Shown here: positions 1 through 6,052 of the stretch, in pieces | Layout of the letters: each line of letters begins with the position of its first letter | Position numbering within the stretch: position 1 is the stretch's first letter | Assembly: GCA_031276615.1 (NCBI GenBank) | Contig: JAISND010000212.1 | Location: 1 to 8,571 of the forward strand | Direction: 5' to 3' | Source: Treponema sp. | GTDB lineage: Bacteria; Spirochaetota; Spirochaetia; Treponematales; Breznakiellaceae | DNA: 8,571 nt | Program-made: the position numbers and the translations under genes | Notes under the pieces: generated by a model | Databases searched by the model: none | The model's input: the letters and a program-made list of their open reading frames with translations, nothing else | What the model was told of the DNA's origin: nothing

Positions 1-437
1 TCGCCCCACGGTTCCAGGCGGCTCTGCTCCCTGATCTGGAACACAAGCCGCTCCTGGAGGTTCTTTTTTTCTTCGTTAAGCGCCAGCACCCGGTCTACCG
101 GATTGGGCGTTTCCGGCCCTCCGGCGCTTTCAGCCGGACGGGAGGCGGCGGAAGCGGATTCGCCGCCGGCCCGCGCGCACACGGCGTCCCGCACGGCCCC
201 GCCGATTACCATACCCTGAACGGCTTCGGCCCCGCCCTTTTTCGGCGGGGGGTAACCGCGCAGCAGGCCAAGGGCCGCTTCAACCCTGGCGCGCCTGTCC
301 AGCAGTCCGGCAAGCGAATCCGAAGAGACGTTCTTTTTCTCAAGATGCACTATGCCGGCCTCGCGGAGCTTTTCAAGGGAAGCTTCCCTCTCCCTGTCCA
401 GAACCACCAGGGACACTTTCTTCATGGGTACTATCAT
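1..437 (-). CDS. atpI: V-type ATP synthase subunit I, N-terminal part (partial)
   Basis: The first 145 codons of subunit I, the membrane stator that lines the ion path against the K-ring and anchors the peripheral stalks. The frame stays open to the left edge, so the membrane-spanning C-terminal half is not visible. The N-terminus MIVPMKKVSLVVLDRERE, followed by LEKLREAGIVHLE, is typical of the family. Residues about 63-115 form a Gly/Ala/Ser/Pro-rich low-complexity stretch, and a charged, probably coiled-coil segment (NEEKKNLQERLVFQIREQ) follows. The ATG at 437 is chosen for a GGGGTG ribosome site four bases upstream; an in-frame ATG at 425 (MKKVSL) is the alternative. It follows atpD after a 121-base gap, the widest in the ATPase operon, and its start overlaps the stop of a short open frame. 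Identification rests on N-terminal sequence and operon position. Confidence 0.9.
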   Translation of the reverse strand, partial: MIVPMKKVSLVVLDREREASLEKLREAGIVHLEKKNVSSDSLAGLLDRRARVEAALGLLRGYPPPKKGGAEAVQGMVIGGAVRDAVCARAGGESASAASRPAESAGGPETPNPVDRVLALNEEKKNLQERLVFQIREQSRLEPWG

Positions 438-562
438 GGTTCACCCCGTGTCCGGCCGGACGCGAAGGGTTCACGGCCCGGCGGGCCGAAGGCCCGGAAT
501 CCGCGGCGGGAAAGTCCACCGCGCCCGCGGGGCGTCAAACCGGACTGAAACTTTTTTTTCAT
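434..562 (-). CDS. Candidate 42-aa basic protein or coupling ORF between atpD and atpI
   Basis: A 42-codon open frame fills the atpD-atpI gap exactly. Its ATG (562-560) overlaps the atpD stop as ATGA, and its TGA (436-434) overlaps the atpI ATG as ATGA. An AGGGGG ribosome site (575-570) lies seven bases upstream, inside the end of atpD. The product starts MKKKFQSG and is rich in Arg, Gly and Pro, with no membrane segment and no family I recognise. It may be a real small protein, or a frame whose translation carries ribosomes from atpD to atpI across structured RNA. Against a protein: in GC-rich DNA stop codons are rare, the composition resembles chance translation of GC-rich spacer, and GC hairpins overlap it. 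The double overlap is what is seen directly; function is unknown. Confidence 0.35.
   Translation of the reverse strand: MKKKFQSGLTPRGRGGLSRRGFRAFGPPGREPFASGRTRGEP
482..496 (-). other. GC-only hairpin in the atpD-atpI spacer
   Basis: Bases 482-487 and 491-496 are perfect inverted repeats (CGGGCC/GGCCCG) around a three-base loop. This gives a very stable six-pair stem in the minus-strand transcript at the V1/Vo gene junction. A second inverted pair, CCGCGG at 501-506 and 525-530, flanks an 18-base loop just upstream in the transcript. No T-run follows either, so they are not intrinsic terminators. They might limit RNA decay or ribosome flow into atpI. Confidence 0.45.
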
Positions 563-1176
563 TCAGGCGCCCCCTGCCCGGCGGCCCTCGCGAGGCCGCG
601 CTTTGCTATTTTGCCCCGGACCACCGCGGAGGTCTGCTGATCCCCCAGGTAGACCTGAATCTTCTTGATATTCCCCCTTGTTTCGGGGATTTTTATTTTC
701 TCGAAAAGATTTACCCGCTGGGTGGTAATCCGCAGTTCATGATCAAGGCGTCTGCGCTGTTCCTCCACAATCCGCGCCTCAATGTCGAGGAGCAGCACCT
801 TCCGCATGCGCTCGACCGCCGCGTCCAGCCAGAGGGGCGTCGTGACGAGATCGTAGGGGCTTACCGCGAATTCGGCGCCTTCAAAAACCGGAATGGCCAC
901 GCCGGCGATGTTTCCCTGCGCCGTCCGCACCGACGTGATCCTCACGATATCGGGAGTGAAGATTCCCTTCTCGCCGTAGACCGCGATCCAGGACTTGAAG
1001 GATTCGTCAAGCCGGTTTTTTTCGTCCGTAAGCTCCCTGACGCGCAATTCCGTTATCCTGATCTCCGCCTGAAGCTGCTGCTTCTTGAGCATCAGCGTAG
1101 GCAGGTAACGCTGGTACATTTTAAGGGAGTCTTTCTGTTTTTTCAGCTCGTTTTTGGTGAGCTTGATCTTCGCCAT
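559..1176 (-). CDS. atpD: V-type ATP synthase subunit D (central rotor stalk)
   Basis: Subunit D (205 aa) is the antiparallel coiled-coil axle that turns inside the A3B3 head and transmits torque to the membrane ring. The N-terminus MAKIKLTKNELKKQK with YLPTLMLKKQQLQ is the family hallmark. The C-terminal helix contains RVNLFEKIKIPETRGNIKKI, also typical. Length matches the usual 200-210 aa. The ATG at 1176 is chosen because it gives this family N-terminus and has a GAGGG site just upstream; the frame is open further up to 1287, but only inside atpB. It lies 19 bases after the atpB stop. The last residues (about 185-205, Ala/Gly/Arg-rich) look like a disordered tail. Its stop overlaps an ATG that opens the 42-codon frame leading to atpI. 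Confidence 0.96.
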   Translation of the reverse strand: MAKIKLTKNELKKQKDSLKMYQRYLPTLMLKKQQLQAEIRITELRVRELTDEKNRLDESFKSWIAVYGEKGIFTPDIVRITSVRTAQGNIAGVAIPVFEGAEFAVSPYDLVTTPLWLDAAVERMRKVLLLDIEARIVEEQRRRLDHELRITTQRVNLFEKIKIPETRGNIKKIQVYLGDQQTSAVVRGKIAKRGLARAAGQGAPE

Positions 1177-1195
1177 AGTCCCTCTGTCCCTGTCC

Positions 1196-2494
1196 TCAGC
1201 TTTTTTTCGGCCAGAATTTACTGATAAGTTCCGTCCGCAGACCCGTTTCCTCGGGGTTGAAACATTCGGCAAGAATCTCCCAGCCAAGATCCAGGGCGCG
1301 CTCCAGCGGGATATTCACCGAAAGATCCATCATCTGCTTTTCAAACATATCGCCGTATTTCAGGAGCTTGTCGTCCCAGGCGGTCATAATAAAGCCCATC
1401 GCCTTTTTTTCCAGGGTGTCCTTGAAAGCCGAATAAAGTTTGATCATGCCGTCCATGAGCGCGCGGTGATCCGCCCGGGTCTTGCCGTTGACCTGCTGCT
1501 TGAGACGCGACAGGGAGCCGAAGGGTTCGATGCGGCCGTTTTTGAGGTAATACTGCCCCTCGGTGATGTATCCCGTATTGTCGGGCACCGGGTGGGTCAC
1601 GTCGTCGCCGGGCATGGTGGTGACCCCGAGGATGGTGATGGAACCGGCGGTATCAAAGTCAACGGCCTTCTCGTAACGGCTGGCAAGCTGGCTGTAAAGA
1701 TCGCCGGGGTAGCCGCGGTTGGAAGGAACCTGTTCCTGGATGATGGAGATTTCCTTCATGGCGTCGGCGAAGTTGGTCATGTCCGTAAGGAGGACCAGCA
1801 CGTCCTTGCCCCCGAGGGCGAACTGCTCGGCCACGGCCAGGGACATGTCGGGGATCATGAGGCACTCCACGGTGGGGTCCGAGGCGGTATGCACGAACAT
1901 CACCGTGCGTGAAAGGGCGCCGCCTTCCTCAAGGGTGTCCTTGAAGAAAAGGTAGTCGTCGTATTTGAGTCCCATGCCCCCGAGGATGATGACGTCAACC
2001 TCGGCCTGCATGGCGATGCGGGCAAGAAGCTCGTTGTAGGGTTCCCCGGAAACCGAAAAAATCGGCAGCTTCTGGGAAACGACCAGCGTGTTGAAGAGGT
2101 CGATCATGGGTATCCCCGTACGGATCATGCGCCGGGGGATGATGCGCTGGGCGGGGTTGACCGACGGCCCGCCGATGGGGATGAGGTTTTCGTGCAGGGC
2201 GGGCCCCCTGTCGCGGGGCGCCCCGGAGCCGGAAAACACCCGCCCCATCAGGTTGTCCGAGAAGGATACCTGCATGGGGTGTCCCAGAAAGCGCACCGTA
2301 TCGCCGGTGGAAATGCCCCGGCCCCCGGCAAAGACCTGGAGGGAAACAGTGCCGCCCTCAAGGCGGTTGACCTCGGCCAGGGAGGTGCCGAACACGGTAT
2401 CCACTTCGGCAAGGTCGCCGTAGCGGATGTCTTCGGCCTTTACCGTGATAACGCTCCCGGTAATGGATTCGATTTTGCTGTATACCTTTTTCAT
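1196..2494 (-). CDS. atpB: V-type ATP synthase subunit B
   Basis: Subunit B (432 aa) is the non-catalytic partner of A in the hexameric head and contributes the arginine finger to the A-B catalytic interface. The nucleotide-binding core is present, but the P-loop is degenerate as in the whole family: SVSGEPYNELLARIA near residues 147-161 lacks the GKT. LLTDMTNFADAMKEIS (235-250), the RGYPGDLY segment (260-267) and SLSRL (327-331) are all family motifs; R330 of SLSRL is the expected arginine finger by alignment to F1 alpha. An RYGDLAEV-type beta-barrel domain leads the protein. The ATG at 2494 has an AGGTGG site four bases upstream and lies 11 bases after atpA. Length, start and motifs are ordinary, and the gene looks intact. 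Confidence 0.97.
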   Translation of the reverse strand: MKKVYSKIESITGSVITVKAEDIRYGDLAEVDTVFGTSLAEVNRLEGGTVSLQVFAGGRGISTGDTVRFLGHPMQVSFSDNLMGRVFSGSGAPRDRGPALHENLIPIGGPSVNPAQRIIPRRMIRTGIPMIDLFNTLVVSQKLPIFSVSGEPYNELLARIAMQAEVDVIILGGMGLKYDDYLFFKDTLEEGGALSRTVMFVHTASDPTVECLMIPDMSLAVAEQFALGGKDVLVLLTDMTNFADAMKEISIIQEQVPSNRGYPGDLYSQLASRYEKAVDFDTAGSITILGVTTMPGDDVTHPVPDNTGYITEGQYYLKNGRIEPFGSLSRLKQQVNGKTRADHRALMDGMIKLYSAFKDTLEKKAMGFIMTAWDDKLLKYGDMFEKQMMDLSVNIPLERALDLGWEILAECFNPEETGLRTELISKFWPKKS

Positions 2495-2505
2495 GATACC
2501 ACCTG

Positions 2506-4266
2506 TTACCCGAGGAATTTGGCGGCCGCCGGATCAATGCCCCGGGCCTTTTCAGCCACCGTATCCTTCACTTCCTTTTCAAGATCGGCAAAACGTTCGC
2601 TCCGCCACTCGGAACCGTTATAGTCCAGAAATTTCTGCCTGAGACGGTTGAACCAGGTTCTCGCCTCGTTCTTGTCGGGGAAGGAAAATTTCGAGGCCAT
2701 GAGATTGAGCAGAATGGAAAACACGTGATTCTGCCGCTCGGGACTGACCGCCGCGTCAACCGCGTCGAAGGAATTTTGCTGGAAATAGACGGAGTCGAGG
2801 AGTTCGCCCTTGAGGTAGACAACGTAGTCGTCTATGCTGGTGCCTTCCTCGCCGACCACCTTCATCATCTGCTCGACCTCGCTGCCCCGGCGCATAAAGC
2901 CGTGGGCGTAGGCCACCTTTTCCGCGGGAATGATCCCCCGGTACTTCGACCAGGAATCCAGGGGATGGATGGCGGGAAATTTGCGGGCGTCCGAGCGCTC
3001 GCGGGAAAGTCCGTGAAAGGCCCCGACGACCTTCAGCGTCGCCTGGGTGACGGGTTCCTCGAAGTTGCCGCCCGCGGGGCTGACGGTTCCGCCGATGGTG
3101 ACCGAACCGATAGTCCCGTCCCGGAGCCGCACAATGCCGGCGCGCTCGTAGAAGCTCGCTATGGTGGATTCGAGGTAGGCGGGGAAGGCTTCCTCGCCGG
3201 GTATTTCTTCCAGGCGGCCGGACATCTCGCGCATGGCCTGGGCCCAGCGGCTGGTTGAGTCCGCCAGGAGCAGGACGTTCAGCCCCATCTGCCGGTAATA
3301 CTCGGCAAGGGTCACGGCGGTGTACACCGAGGCCTCCCTGGCCGCGACCGGCATCGAAGAGGTGTTGCAGATAATAATCGTCCGTTCCATCAGGGAGCGG
3401 CCGGTTTTCGGGTCTATGAGTTCGGGGAATTCCTTGAGGGTTTCCACAACCTCGCCGGCGCGCTCGCCGCAGGCCGCAAGGATCACGATGTCCACGTCGG
3501 CGTGGCGGCTGGTGATCTGCTGGAGCACGGTCTTGCCCGCGCCGAAGGGGCCGGGGATACAGTAGGTGCCGCCGCGGGCCACGGGGAAGAAGGTATCGAT
3601 AAGACGAACCCTGGTGACCATCGGCTCACCGGGCTTGAGCCTTTCCTCGAAGCAGTCTATGGGGCGCTTGACGGGCCAGCGGAAACTCATGCTGACCGGA
3701 ACGGTGTTCCCCTTTTCGTCCTTCAGCTCGGCGATGGTTTCCCTGATGCCGTAAGAGCCGGGGCCCTTTATCGAAAGGACCGTATAGGTTCCGAAAAGGT
3801 TGAAGGGAACCATGATCCGGTGAACAAAGGAACCTTCCGGAACCGTGCCCAGGGTATCGGCGCGCTCCACCCTGTCGCCGGCCTTTGCCACCGGGGTGAA
3901 TTCCCAGGTTTTTTCCGCGGACAGGGCGTCAAGGTAGACCCCCCGCTCCAGGAAATAACCGGCCTTTTCCGCAAGCTGCGGCAGGGGGTTCTGGAGGCCG
4001 TCGTAGACCTGGCCGAGGAGGCCCGGCCCTATTTCCACGGCAAGCATGTCCCCGGTGTACTCCACCTCGTCGCCCACGGCGATGCCCCTGGTTATTTCAA
4101 AAACCTGGAGCTGGCTGATGTCGCCCCGGATCCGGATCACTTCGCTTTTAAGCTGTTTGTCCGCAACCTTGACATAACCCACTTCGTTCATGGAAACCGC
4201 CCCGTCGAAACGGACGCTTACCATATTGCCGTTAACGGCTGTTACTGTTCCTTTTGTTCCGGTCAT
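2506..4266 (-). CDS. atpA: V-type ATP synthase catalytic subunit A
   Basis: Subunit A (586 aa) binds and hydrolyses or makes ATP in the A3B3 head. The N-terminal beta-barrel is about residues 1-75, and the insert peculiar to A subunits falls about 115-190. The P-loop GPFGAGKT is at 239-246, with K245 and T246 the nucleotide and Mg contacts. The catalytic loop CGERAGE is at 266-272, with E268 the expected catalytic glutamate. DSTSRWAQAMREMSGRLEE starts at 336, and the ATPase alpha/beta signature PAIHPLDSWS is at 431-440. GERAGE, where archaeal and eukaryotic A subunits have GERGNE, is the form I associate with spirochaete and chlamydial enzymes. The ATG overlaps the upstream stop as ATGA, and GGGAGA provides a ribosome site, so translation is probably coupled. 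No intein or truncation. Confidence 0.98.
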   Translation of the reverse strand: MTGTKGTVTAVNGNMVSVRFDGAVSMNEVGYVKVADKQLKSEVIRIRGDISQLQVFEITRGIAVGDEVEYTGDMLAVEIGPGLLGQVYDGLQNPLPQLAEKAGYFLERGVYLDALSAEKTWEFTPVAKAGDRVERADTLGTVPEGSFVHRIMVPFNLFGTYTVLSIKGPGSYGIRETIAELKDEKGNTVPVSMSFRWPVKRPIDCFEERLKPGEPMVTRVRLIDTFFPVARGGTYCIPGPFGAGKTVLQQITSRHADVDIVILAACGERAGEVVETLKEFPELIDPKTGRSLMERTIIICNTSSMPVAAREASVYTAVTLAEYYRQMGLNVLLLADSTSRWAQAMREMSGRLEEIPGEEAFPAYLESTIASFYERAGIVRLRDGTIGSVTIGGTVSPAGGNFEEPVTQATLKVVGAFHGLSRERSDARKFPAIHPLDSWSKYRGIIPAEKVAYAHGFMRRGSEVEQMMKVVGEEGTSIDDYVVYLKGELLDSVYFQQNSFDAVDAAVSPERQNHVFSILLNLMASKFSFPDKNEARTWFNRLRQKFLDYNGSEWRSERFADLEKEVKDTVAEKARGIDPAAAKFLG

Positions 4267-4841
4267 TTCGGTTCTCCCGATTGGCTATTGAGGCCGCCGC
4301 CGCCGGAAGAGCCTTCCATTACGGCGGCGTAAAGCCTCTTGTATTCAGCAAAGCCCTCTTCGGCCCTGAAAGCGGACCGCCGCTCCATAAGAAGCAGTTT
4401 GAGAAGATAGGCGTACACTGTGTTTCTGTCGAAATAGGTGATTCCCTGGAAATACTCAATGGCCTTCCACCGCGCCCCGTCGAGGAAGATCTCCGCCTCC
4501 AGGGGGGAATCCATCGCCGCCGCGGCCTTTGCCGCCGCCGCGGCGTCGGCGGGATGTCCGGGCGCCCCGGAAGGGGGATCCCGCCTGGTTTTGGCCGCCC
4601 GGTAGCGGGCAAGATTGAGCCGCAGGGCCCTTTCGTATTCCTGCCAGAGCCTGAAAAATTCCGGCGCGCCCTCCGCGCAGGCCGCGTCGGCGGGGGGATT
4701 AAGGGTGCAGAGATCCAGCCAGGCCGCGTCGGCGGCCCCGAGTTTGGAAGCGGCGAGTTCCCTGAAATCCCGCGAACTCATGGGCAGGCCCTGCCCGTAA
4801 GCGAGGGAGGGAAGCTGGGCAAGGAGATAGTAACAGGCCAC
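4263..4841 (-). CDS. DUF2764 family protein, V-ATPase operon-associated
   Basis: A 192-aa protein of the DUF2764 family, which is found between atpE and atpA in spirochaete, chlamydial and related V-ATPase operons. The family has no proven role to my knowledge. The N-terminus YYLLAQLPSL, then PMSSRDFREL near residue 20, and the C-terminal WKAIEYFQGITYFDRNTVYAYLLKL are the conserved blocks. In between, about residues 94-110 are an alanine-rich stretch with a lone Lys. Start is GTG at 4841, four bases after the atpE stop, with AAAGGG overlapping the end of atpE; the next Met would remove the conserved N-terminal block. The stop overlaps the atpA start (ATGA). Position suggests a structural or assembly role in the ATPase, possibly in place of the absent subunit C, which is inference. 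The C-terminal tail is Gly/Ser-rich. Confidence 0.88.
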   Translation of the reverse strand: MACYYLLAQLPSLAYGQGLPMSSRDFRELAASKLGAADAAWLDLCTLNPPADAACAEGAPEFFRLWQEYERALRLNLARYRAAKTRRDPPSGAPGHPADAAAAAKAAAAMDSPLEAEIFLDGARWKAIEYFQGITYFDRNTVYAYLLKLLLMERRSAFRAEEGFAEYKRLYAAVMEGSSGGGGLNSQSGEPK

Positions 4842-4845
4842 CCGC

Positions 4846-5457
4846 TTAACCCTTTGCCGTGTTTTTCAAAATTTCCCCGAGCCGGGGATTGAGGTAGGCG
4901 GAGAGGAGTTCCGCCACGGAATCCGCGGAAAAATCGTAATAGGCGGAACCGTCCCTGTTGGCTATGCGGAAACCCGCTCCCAGATTCCGGTCGGACCTGA
5001 GTTCCAGCCCTTTTTTGAGTTCCTCCGCGAGTTTGCTGTCGAAAAAACCCCGGAGTTTTTCAAGCTCCGCCTCGGGAAGCACAAGCGCGAGGGAGTCGCT
5101 GCCCCTGGCGGCCCAGGATTTGATGAGTTCCGGAAGCGCCGCTTTAAGCGTCTCCTCCCCGTAGGAAGCGGAAACCGTCCGGGCAACAATTTTATCCAGA
5201 AGGGTCTGAATTTCACCCCTGAAGGCCAGCACCAGGTTCCGGGAGGCCTGTTCAAGGGCGGCAACGCCGGCTTTTTCCAGACGCTCCGCGTCCGCCTTGC
5301 CCCGGGCGACAATAAGCCCCGCTTCCCTGTTGGCGGCGTCCACTATCCGCCTGGCCTCCGCTTCGGCTTCGCGTATGAGCCGGGCGGATTCCCCGGAAGC
5401 GGTTTCAATCCCGTCCTTCTTGATTTTATCGATGAGTTCCTGAACCTGGATATCCAT
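4846..5457 (-). CDS. atpE: V-type ATP synthase subunit E (peripheral stalk)
   Basis: Subunit E (203 aa) forms the peripheral stalk that holds the A3B3 head against rotor torque. Residues 1 to about 100 are a long Ala/Glu/Arg-rich helix (ESARLIREAEAEARRIVDAA is typical), expected to be coiled coil with its stalk partner. The C-terminal globular domain (about 110-200) carries GAGFRIANRDGSAYYDFS, the usual docking domain block. The ATG at 5457 has an AGAGGA site at normal spacing. It is the first recognisable ATPase gene in the operon, 47 bases after a small gene of unknown function and preceded by a hairpin. The usual G/H partner of E is not encoded in the window, as is common in this type of operon. 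Sequence is divergent between species, so the call uses length, architecture and position together. Confidence 0.93.
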   Translation of the reverse strand: MDIQVQELIDKIKKDGIETASGESARLIREAEAEARRIVDAANREAGLIVARGKADAERLEKAGVAALEQASRNLVLAFRGEIQTLLDKIVARTVSASYGEETLKAALPELIKSWAARGSDSLALVLPEAELEKLRGFFDSKLAEELKKGLELRSDRNLGAGFRIANRDGSAYYDFSADSVAELLSAYLNPRLGEILKNTAKG

Positions 5458-5475
5458 GACTTCCTCTTTATACCC

Positions 5476-5506
5476 AAAAAATTAAACGCACAGGCGTTTT
5501 TTAATT
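5476..5506 (-). terminator. Hairpin with T-tail between the upstream small gene and atpE
   Basis: Read on the minus strand, AATTAAA(AAA)CGC, loop CTGT, then GCGTTTAATT can pair over ten positions with a three-A bulge, followed directly by TTTT. The AAACGC/GCGTTT core pairs perfectly. The stem is AT-rich, so it would be a weak or partial terminator. It overlaps the stop codon of the small gene. Since no convincing separate promoter for atpE was found, read-through into the ATPase genes is likely. Confidence 0.45.
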
Positions 5507-5840
5507 ATTCCTGCTGCTCCGTAATATATTTCAGCACTTTTTTTATCTTCCGGCTGATAATTTCCAGAATTACACTGGGATCATCAGCCGCCTTCGCTTC
5601 TCTTTGTAACATATCGCCCGTTTCAAATGCAAGGGCATTGACATCTTTGCGGCTTCCGGTATCCACGCCGTCAAGAAGGGGCAGAAGTTTTTCCAGACCG
5701 GCATGTTCCTGGGCGAGAAAGGCTTTGTTCCCGTTGTACACGTAATTGGTGATCTCCCCTTTATTCAAGCGGTTTTCCATTACAAAAGAAAGCTGTTCAA
5801 TTCCTTCCATGGTGTCTTCAATTTCTGCCCGTAAAAGCAT
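5505..5840 (-). CDS. Small helical protein of unknown function heading the ATPase transcript
   Basis: A 111-aa protein that I do not recognise. It is mostly charged and predicted helical (MLLRAEIEDTMEGIEQLSF at the start, IISRKIKKVLKYITEQQE at the end), with no signal peptide, membrane segment or cysteines. The ATG at 5840 has an AAGGA site 11 bases upstream. An in-frame GTG at 5864 with AAGGGG nine bases upstream is an equally plausible start and would add eight residues (VSKRKLFI). It is transcribed in the same direction as the ATPase genes, 47 bases before atpE, behind a good promoter. By hand count it is about 45% G+C, against roughly 65% in two sampled 60-base lines of atpB, so it differs clearly in composition. 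Possible roles include an ATPase regulator or an unrelated co-transcribed gene; nothing in the sequence decides this. Confidence 0.75.
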   Translation of the reverse strand: MLLRAEIEDTMEGIEQLSFVMENRLNKGEITNYVYNGNKAFLAQEHAGLEKLLPLLDGVDTGSRKDVNALAFETGDMLQREAKAADDPSVILEIISRKIKKVLKYITEQQE

Positions 5841-5885
5841 GATAAAGAGTTTCCTTTTACTCACGGGAAATATCCCCTTTCCTTT

Positions 5886-5914
5886 ATTATGAAAGAGATT
5901 CCTGAAAAAAACAA
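5886..5914 (-). promoter_or_regulatory. Predicted sigma70-type promoter for the small gene and ATPase operon
   Basis: On the minus strand a TTGTTT -35 box (5914-5909), a 17-base spacer and a CATAAT -10 box (5891-5886) match the bacterial consensus at 3/6 and 5/6 positions with ideal spacing. The implied start near 5879 gives a leader of roughly 15 bases to the GTG at 5864 or 40 bases to the ATG at 5840. It is the only convincing promoter found upstream of the ATPase genes. Confidence 0.6.
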
Positions 5915-5948
5915 GGGTTGCGCGCCGCATCCCGGCAAAAGCAGCGCT

Positions 5949-5975
5949 AAAACTGCGGCAGGGGCACCGCTGCCG
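5949..5975 (-). terminator. Possible weak terminator after galM
   Basis: CGGCAG (5975-5970 on the minus strand) pairs with CTGCCG (5961-5956) across an eight-base loop. Three bases and then TTTT (5952-5949) follow. It lies about 80 bases after the galM stop and upstream of the predicted ATPase promoter, so it would separate the two transcription units. The short stem and short T-run make it a weak candidate. Confidence 0.35.
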
Positions 5976-6052
5976 TGGCTTCGGTGATTTTGCCGGTCTG
6001 CTTGGAACAGGCTCAACTATCAATATTTTCAGCGTGGGGTTGCCGTCAAGTC

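Noticed and set aside
352..1224. Plus-strand open frame of 290 codons
   Set aside because: It is antisense to atpI, the D/I spacer and atpD. The product has no family features, and long antisense frames are expected in GC-rich coding DNA.
1177..1287. N-terminal extension of atpD to 1287
   Set aside because: The extra 37 residues lie inside the atpB frame and precede the canonical family N-terminus MAKIKLTKNEL, which has its own ribosome site.
1154..1912. Plus-strand open frame of 252 codons opposite atpB
   Set aside because: Shadow of atpB; its Gly/Val/His-rich composition reflects antisense codons.
3502..4332. Plus-strand open frame of 276 codons opposite atpA
   Set aside because: Atpase subunit A on the other strand is certain, and the antisense product is low-complexity Gly/His/Arg-rich with no motif.
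4254..4892. Plus-strand open frame opposite the DUF2764 gene
   Set aside because: Shadow of a conserved gene with a clear start and coupled neighbours on the minus strand.
5467..5472. TATAAA on the minus strand before atpE as a separate promoter
   Set aside because: It has no matching -35 box, and a start there would cut off the atpE ribosome site.
5865..6023. Upstream extension of the small unknown gene to 6023
   Set aside because: The extension covers the predicted promoter and encodes a Pro/Arg-rich stretch, and better starts with ribosome sites exist at 5864 and 5840.
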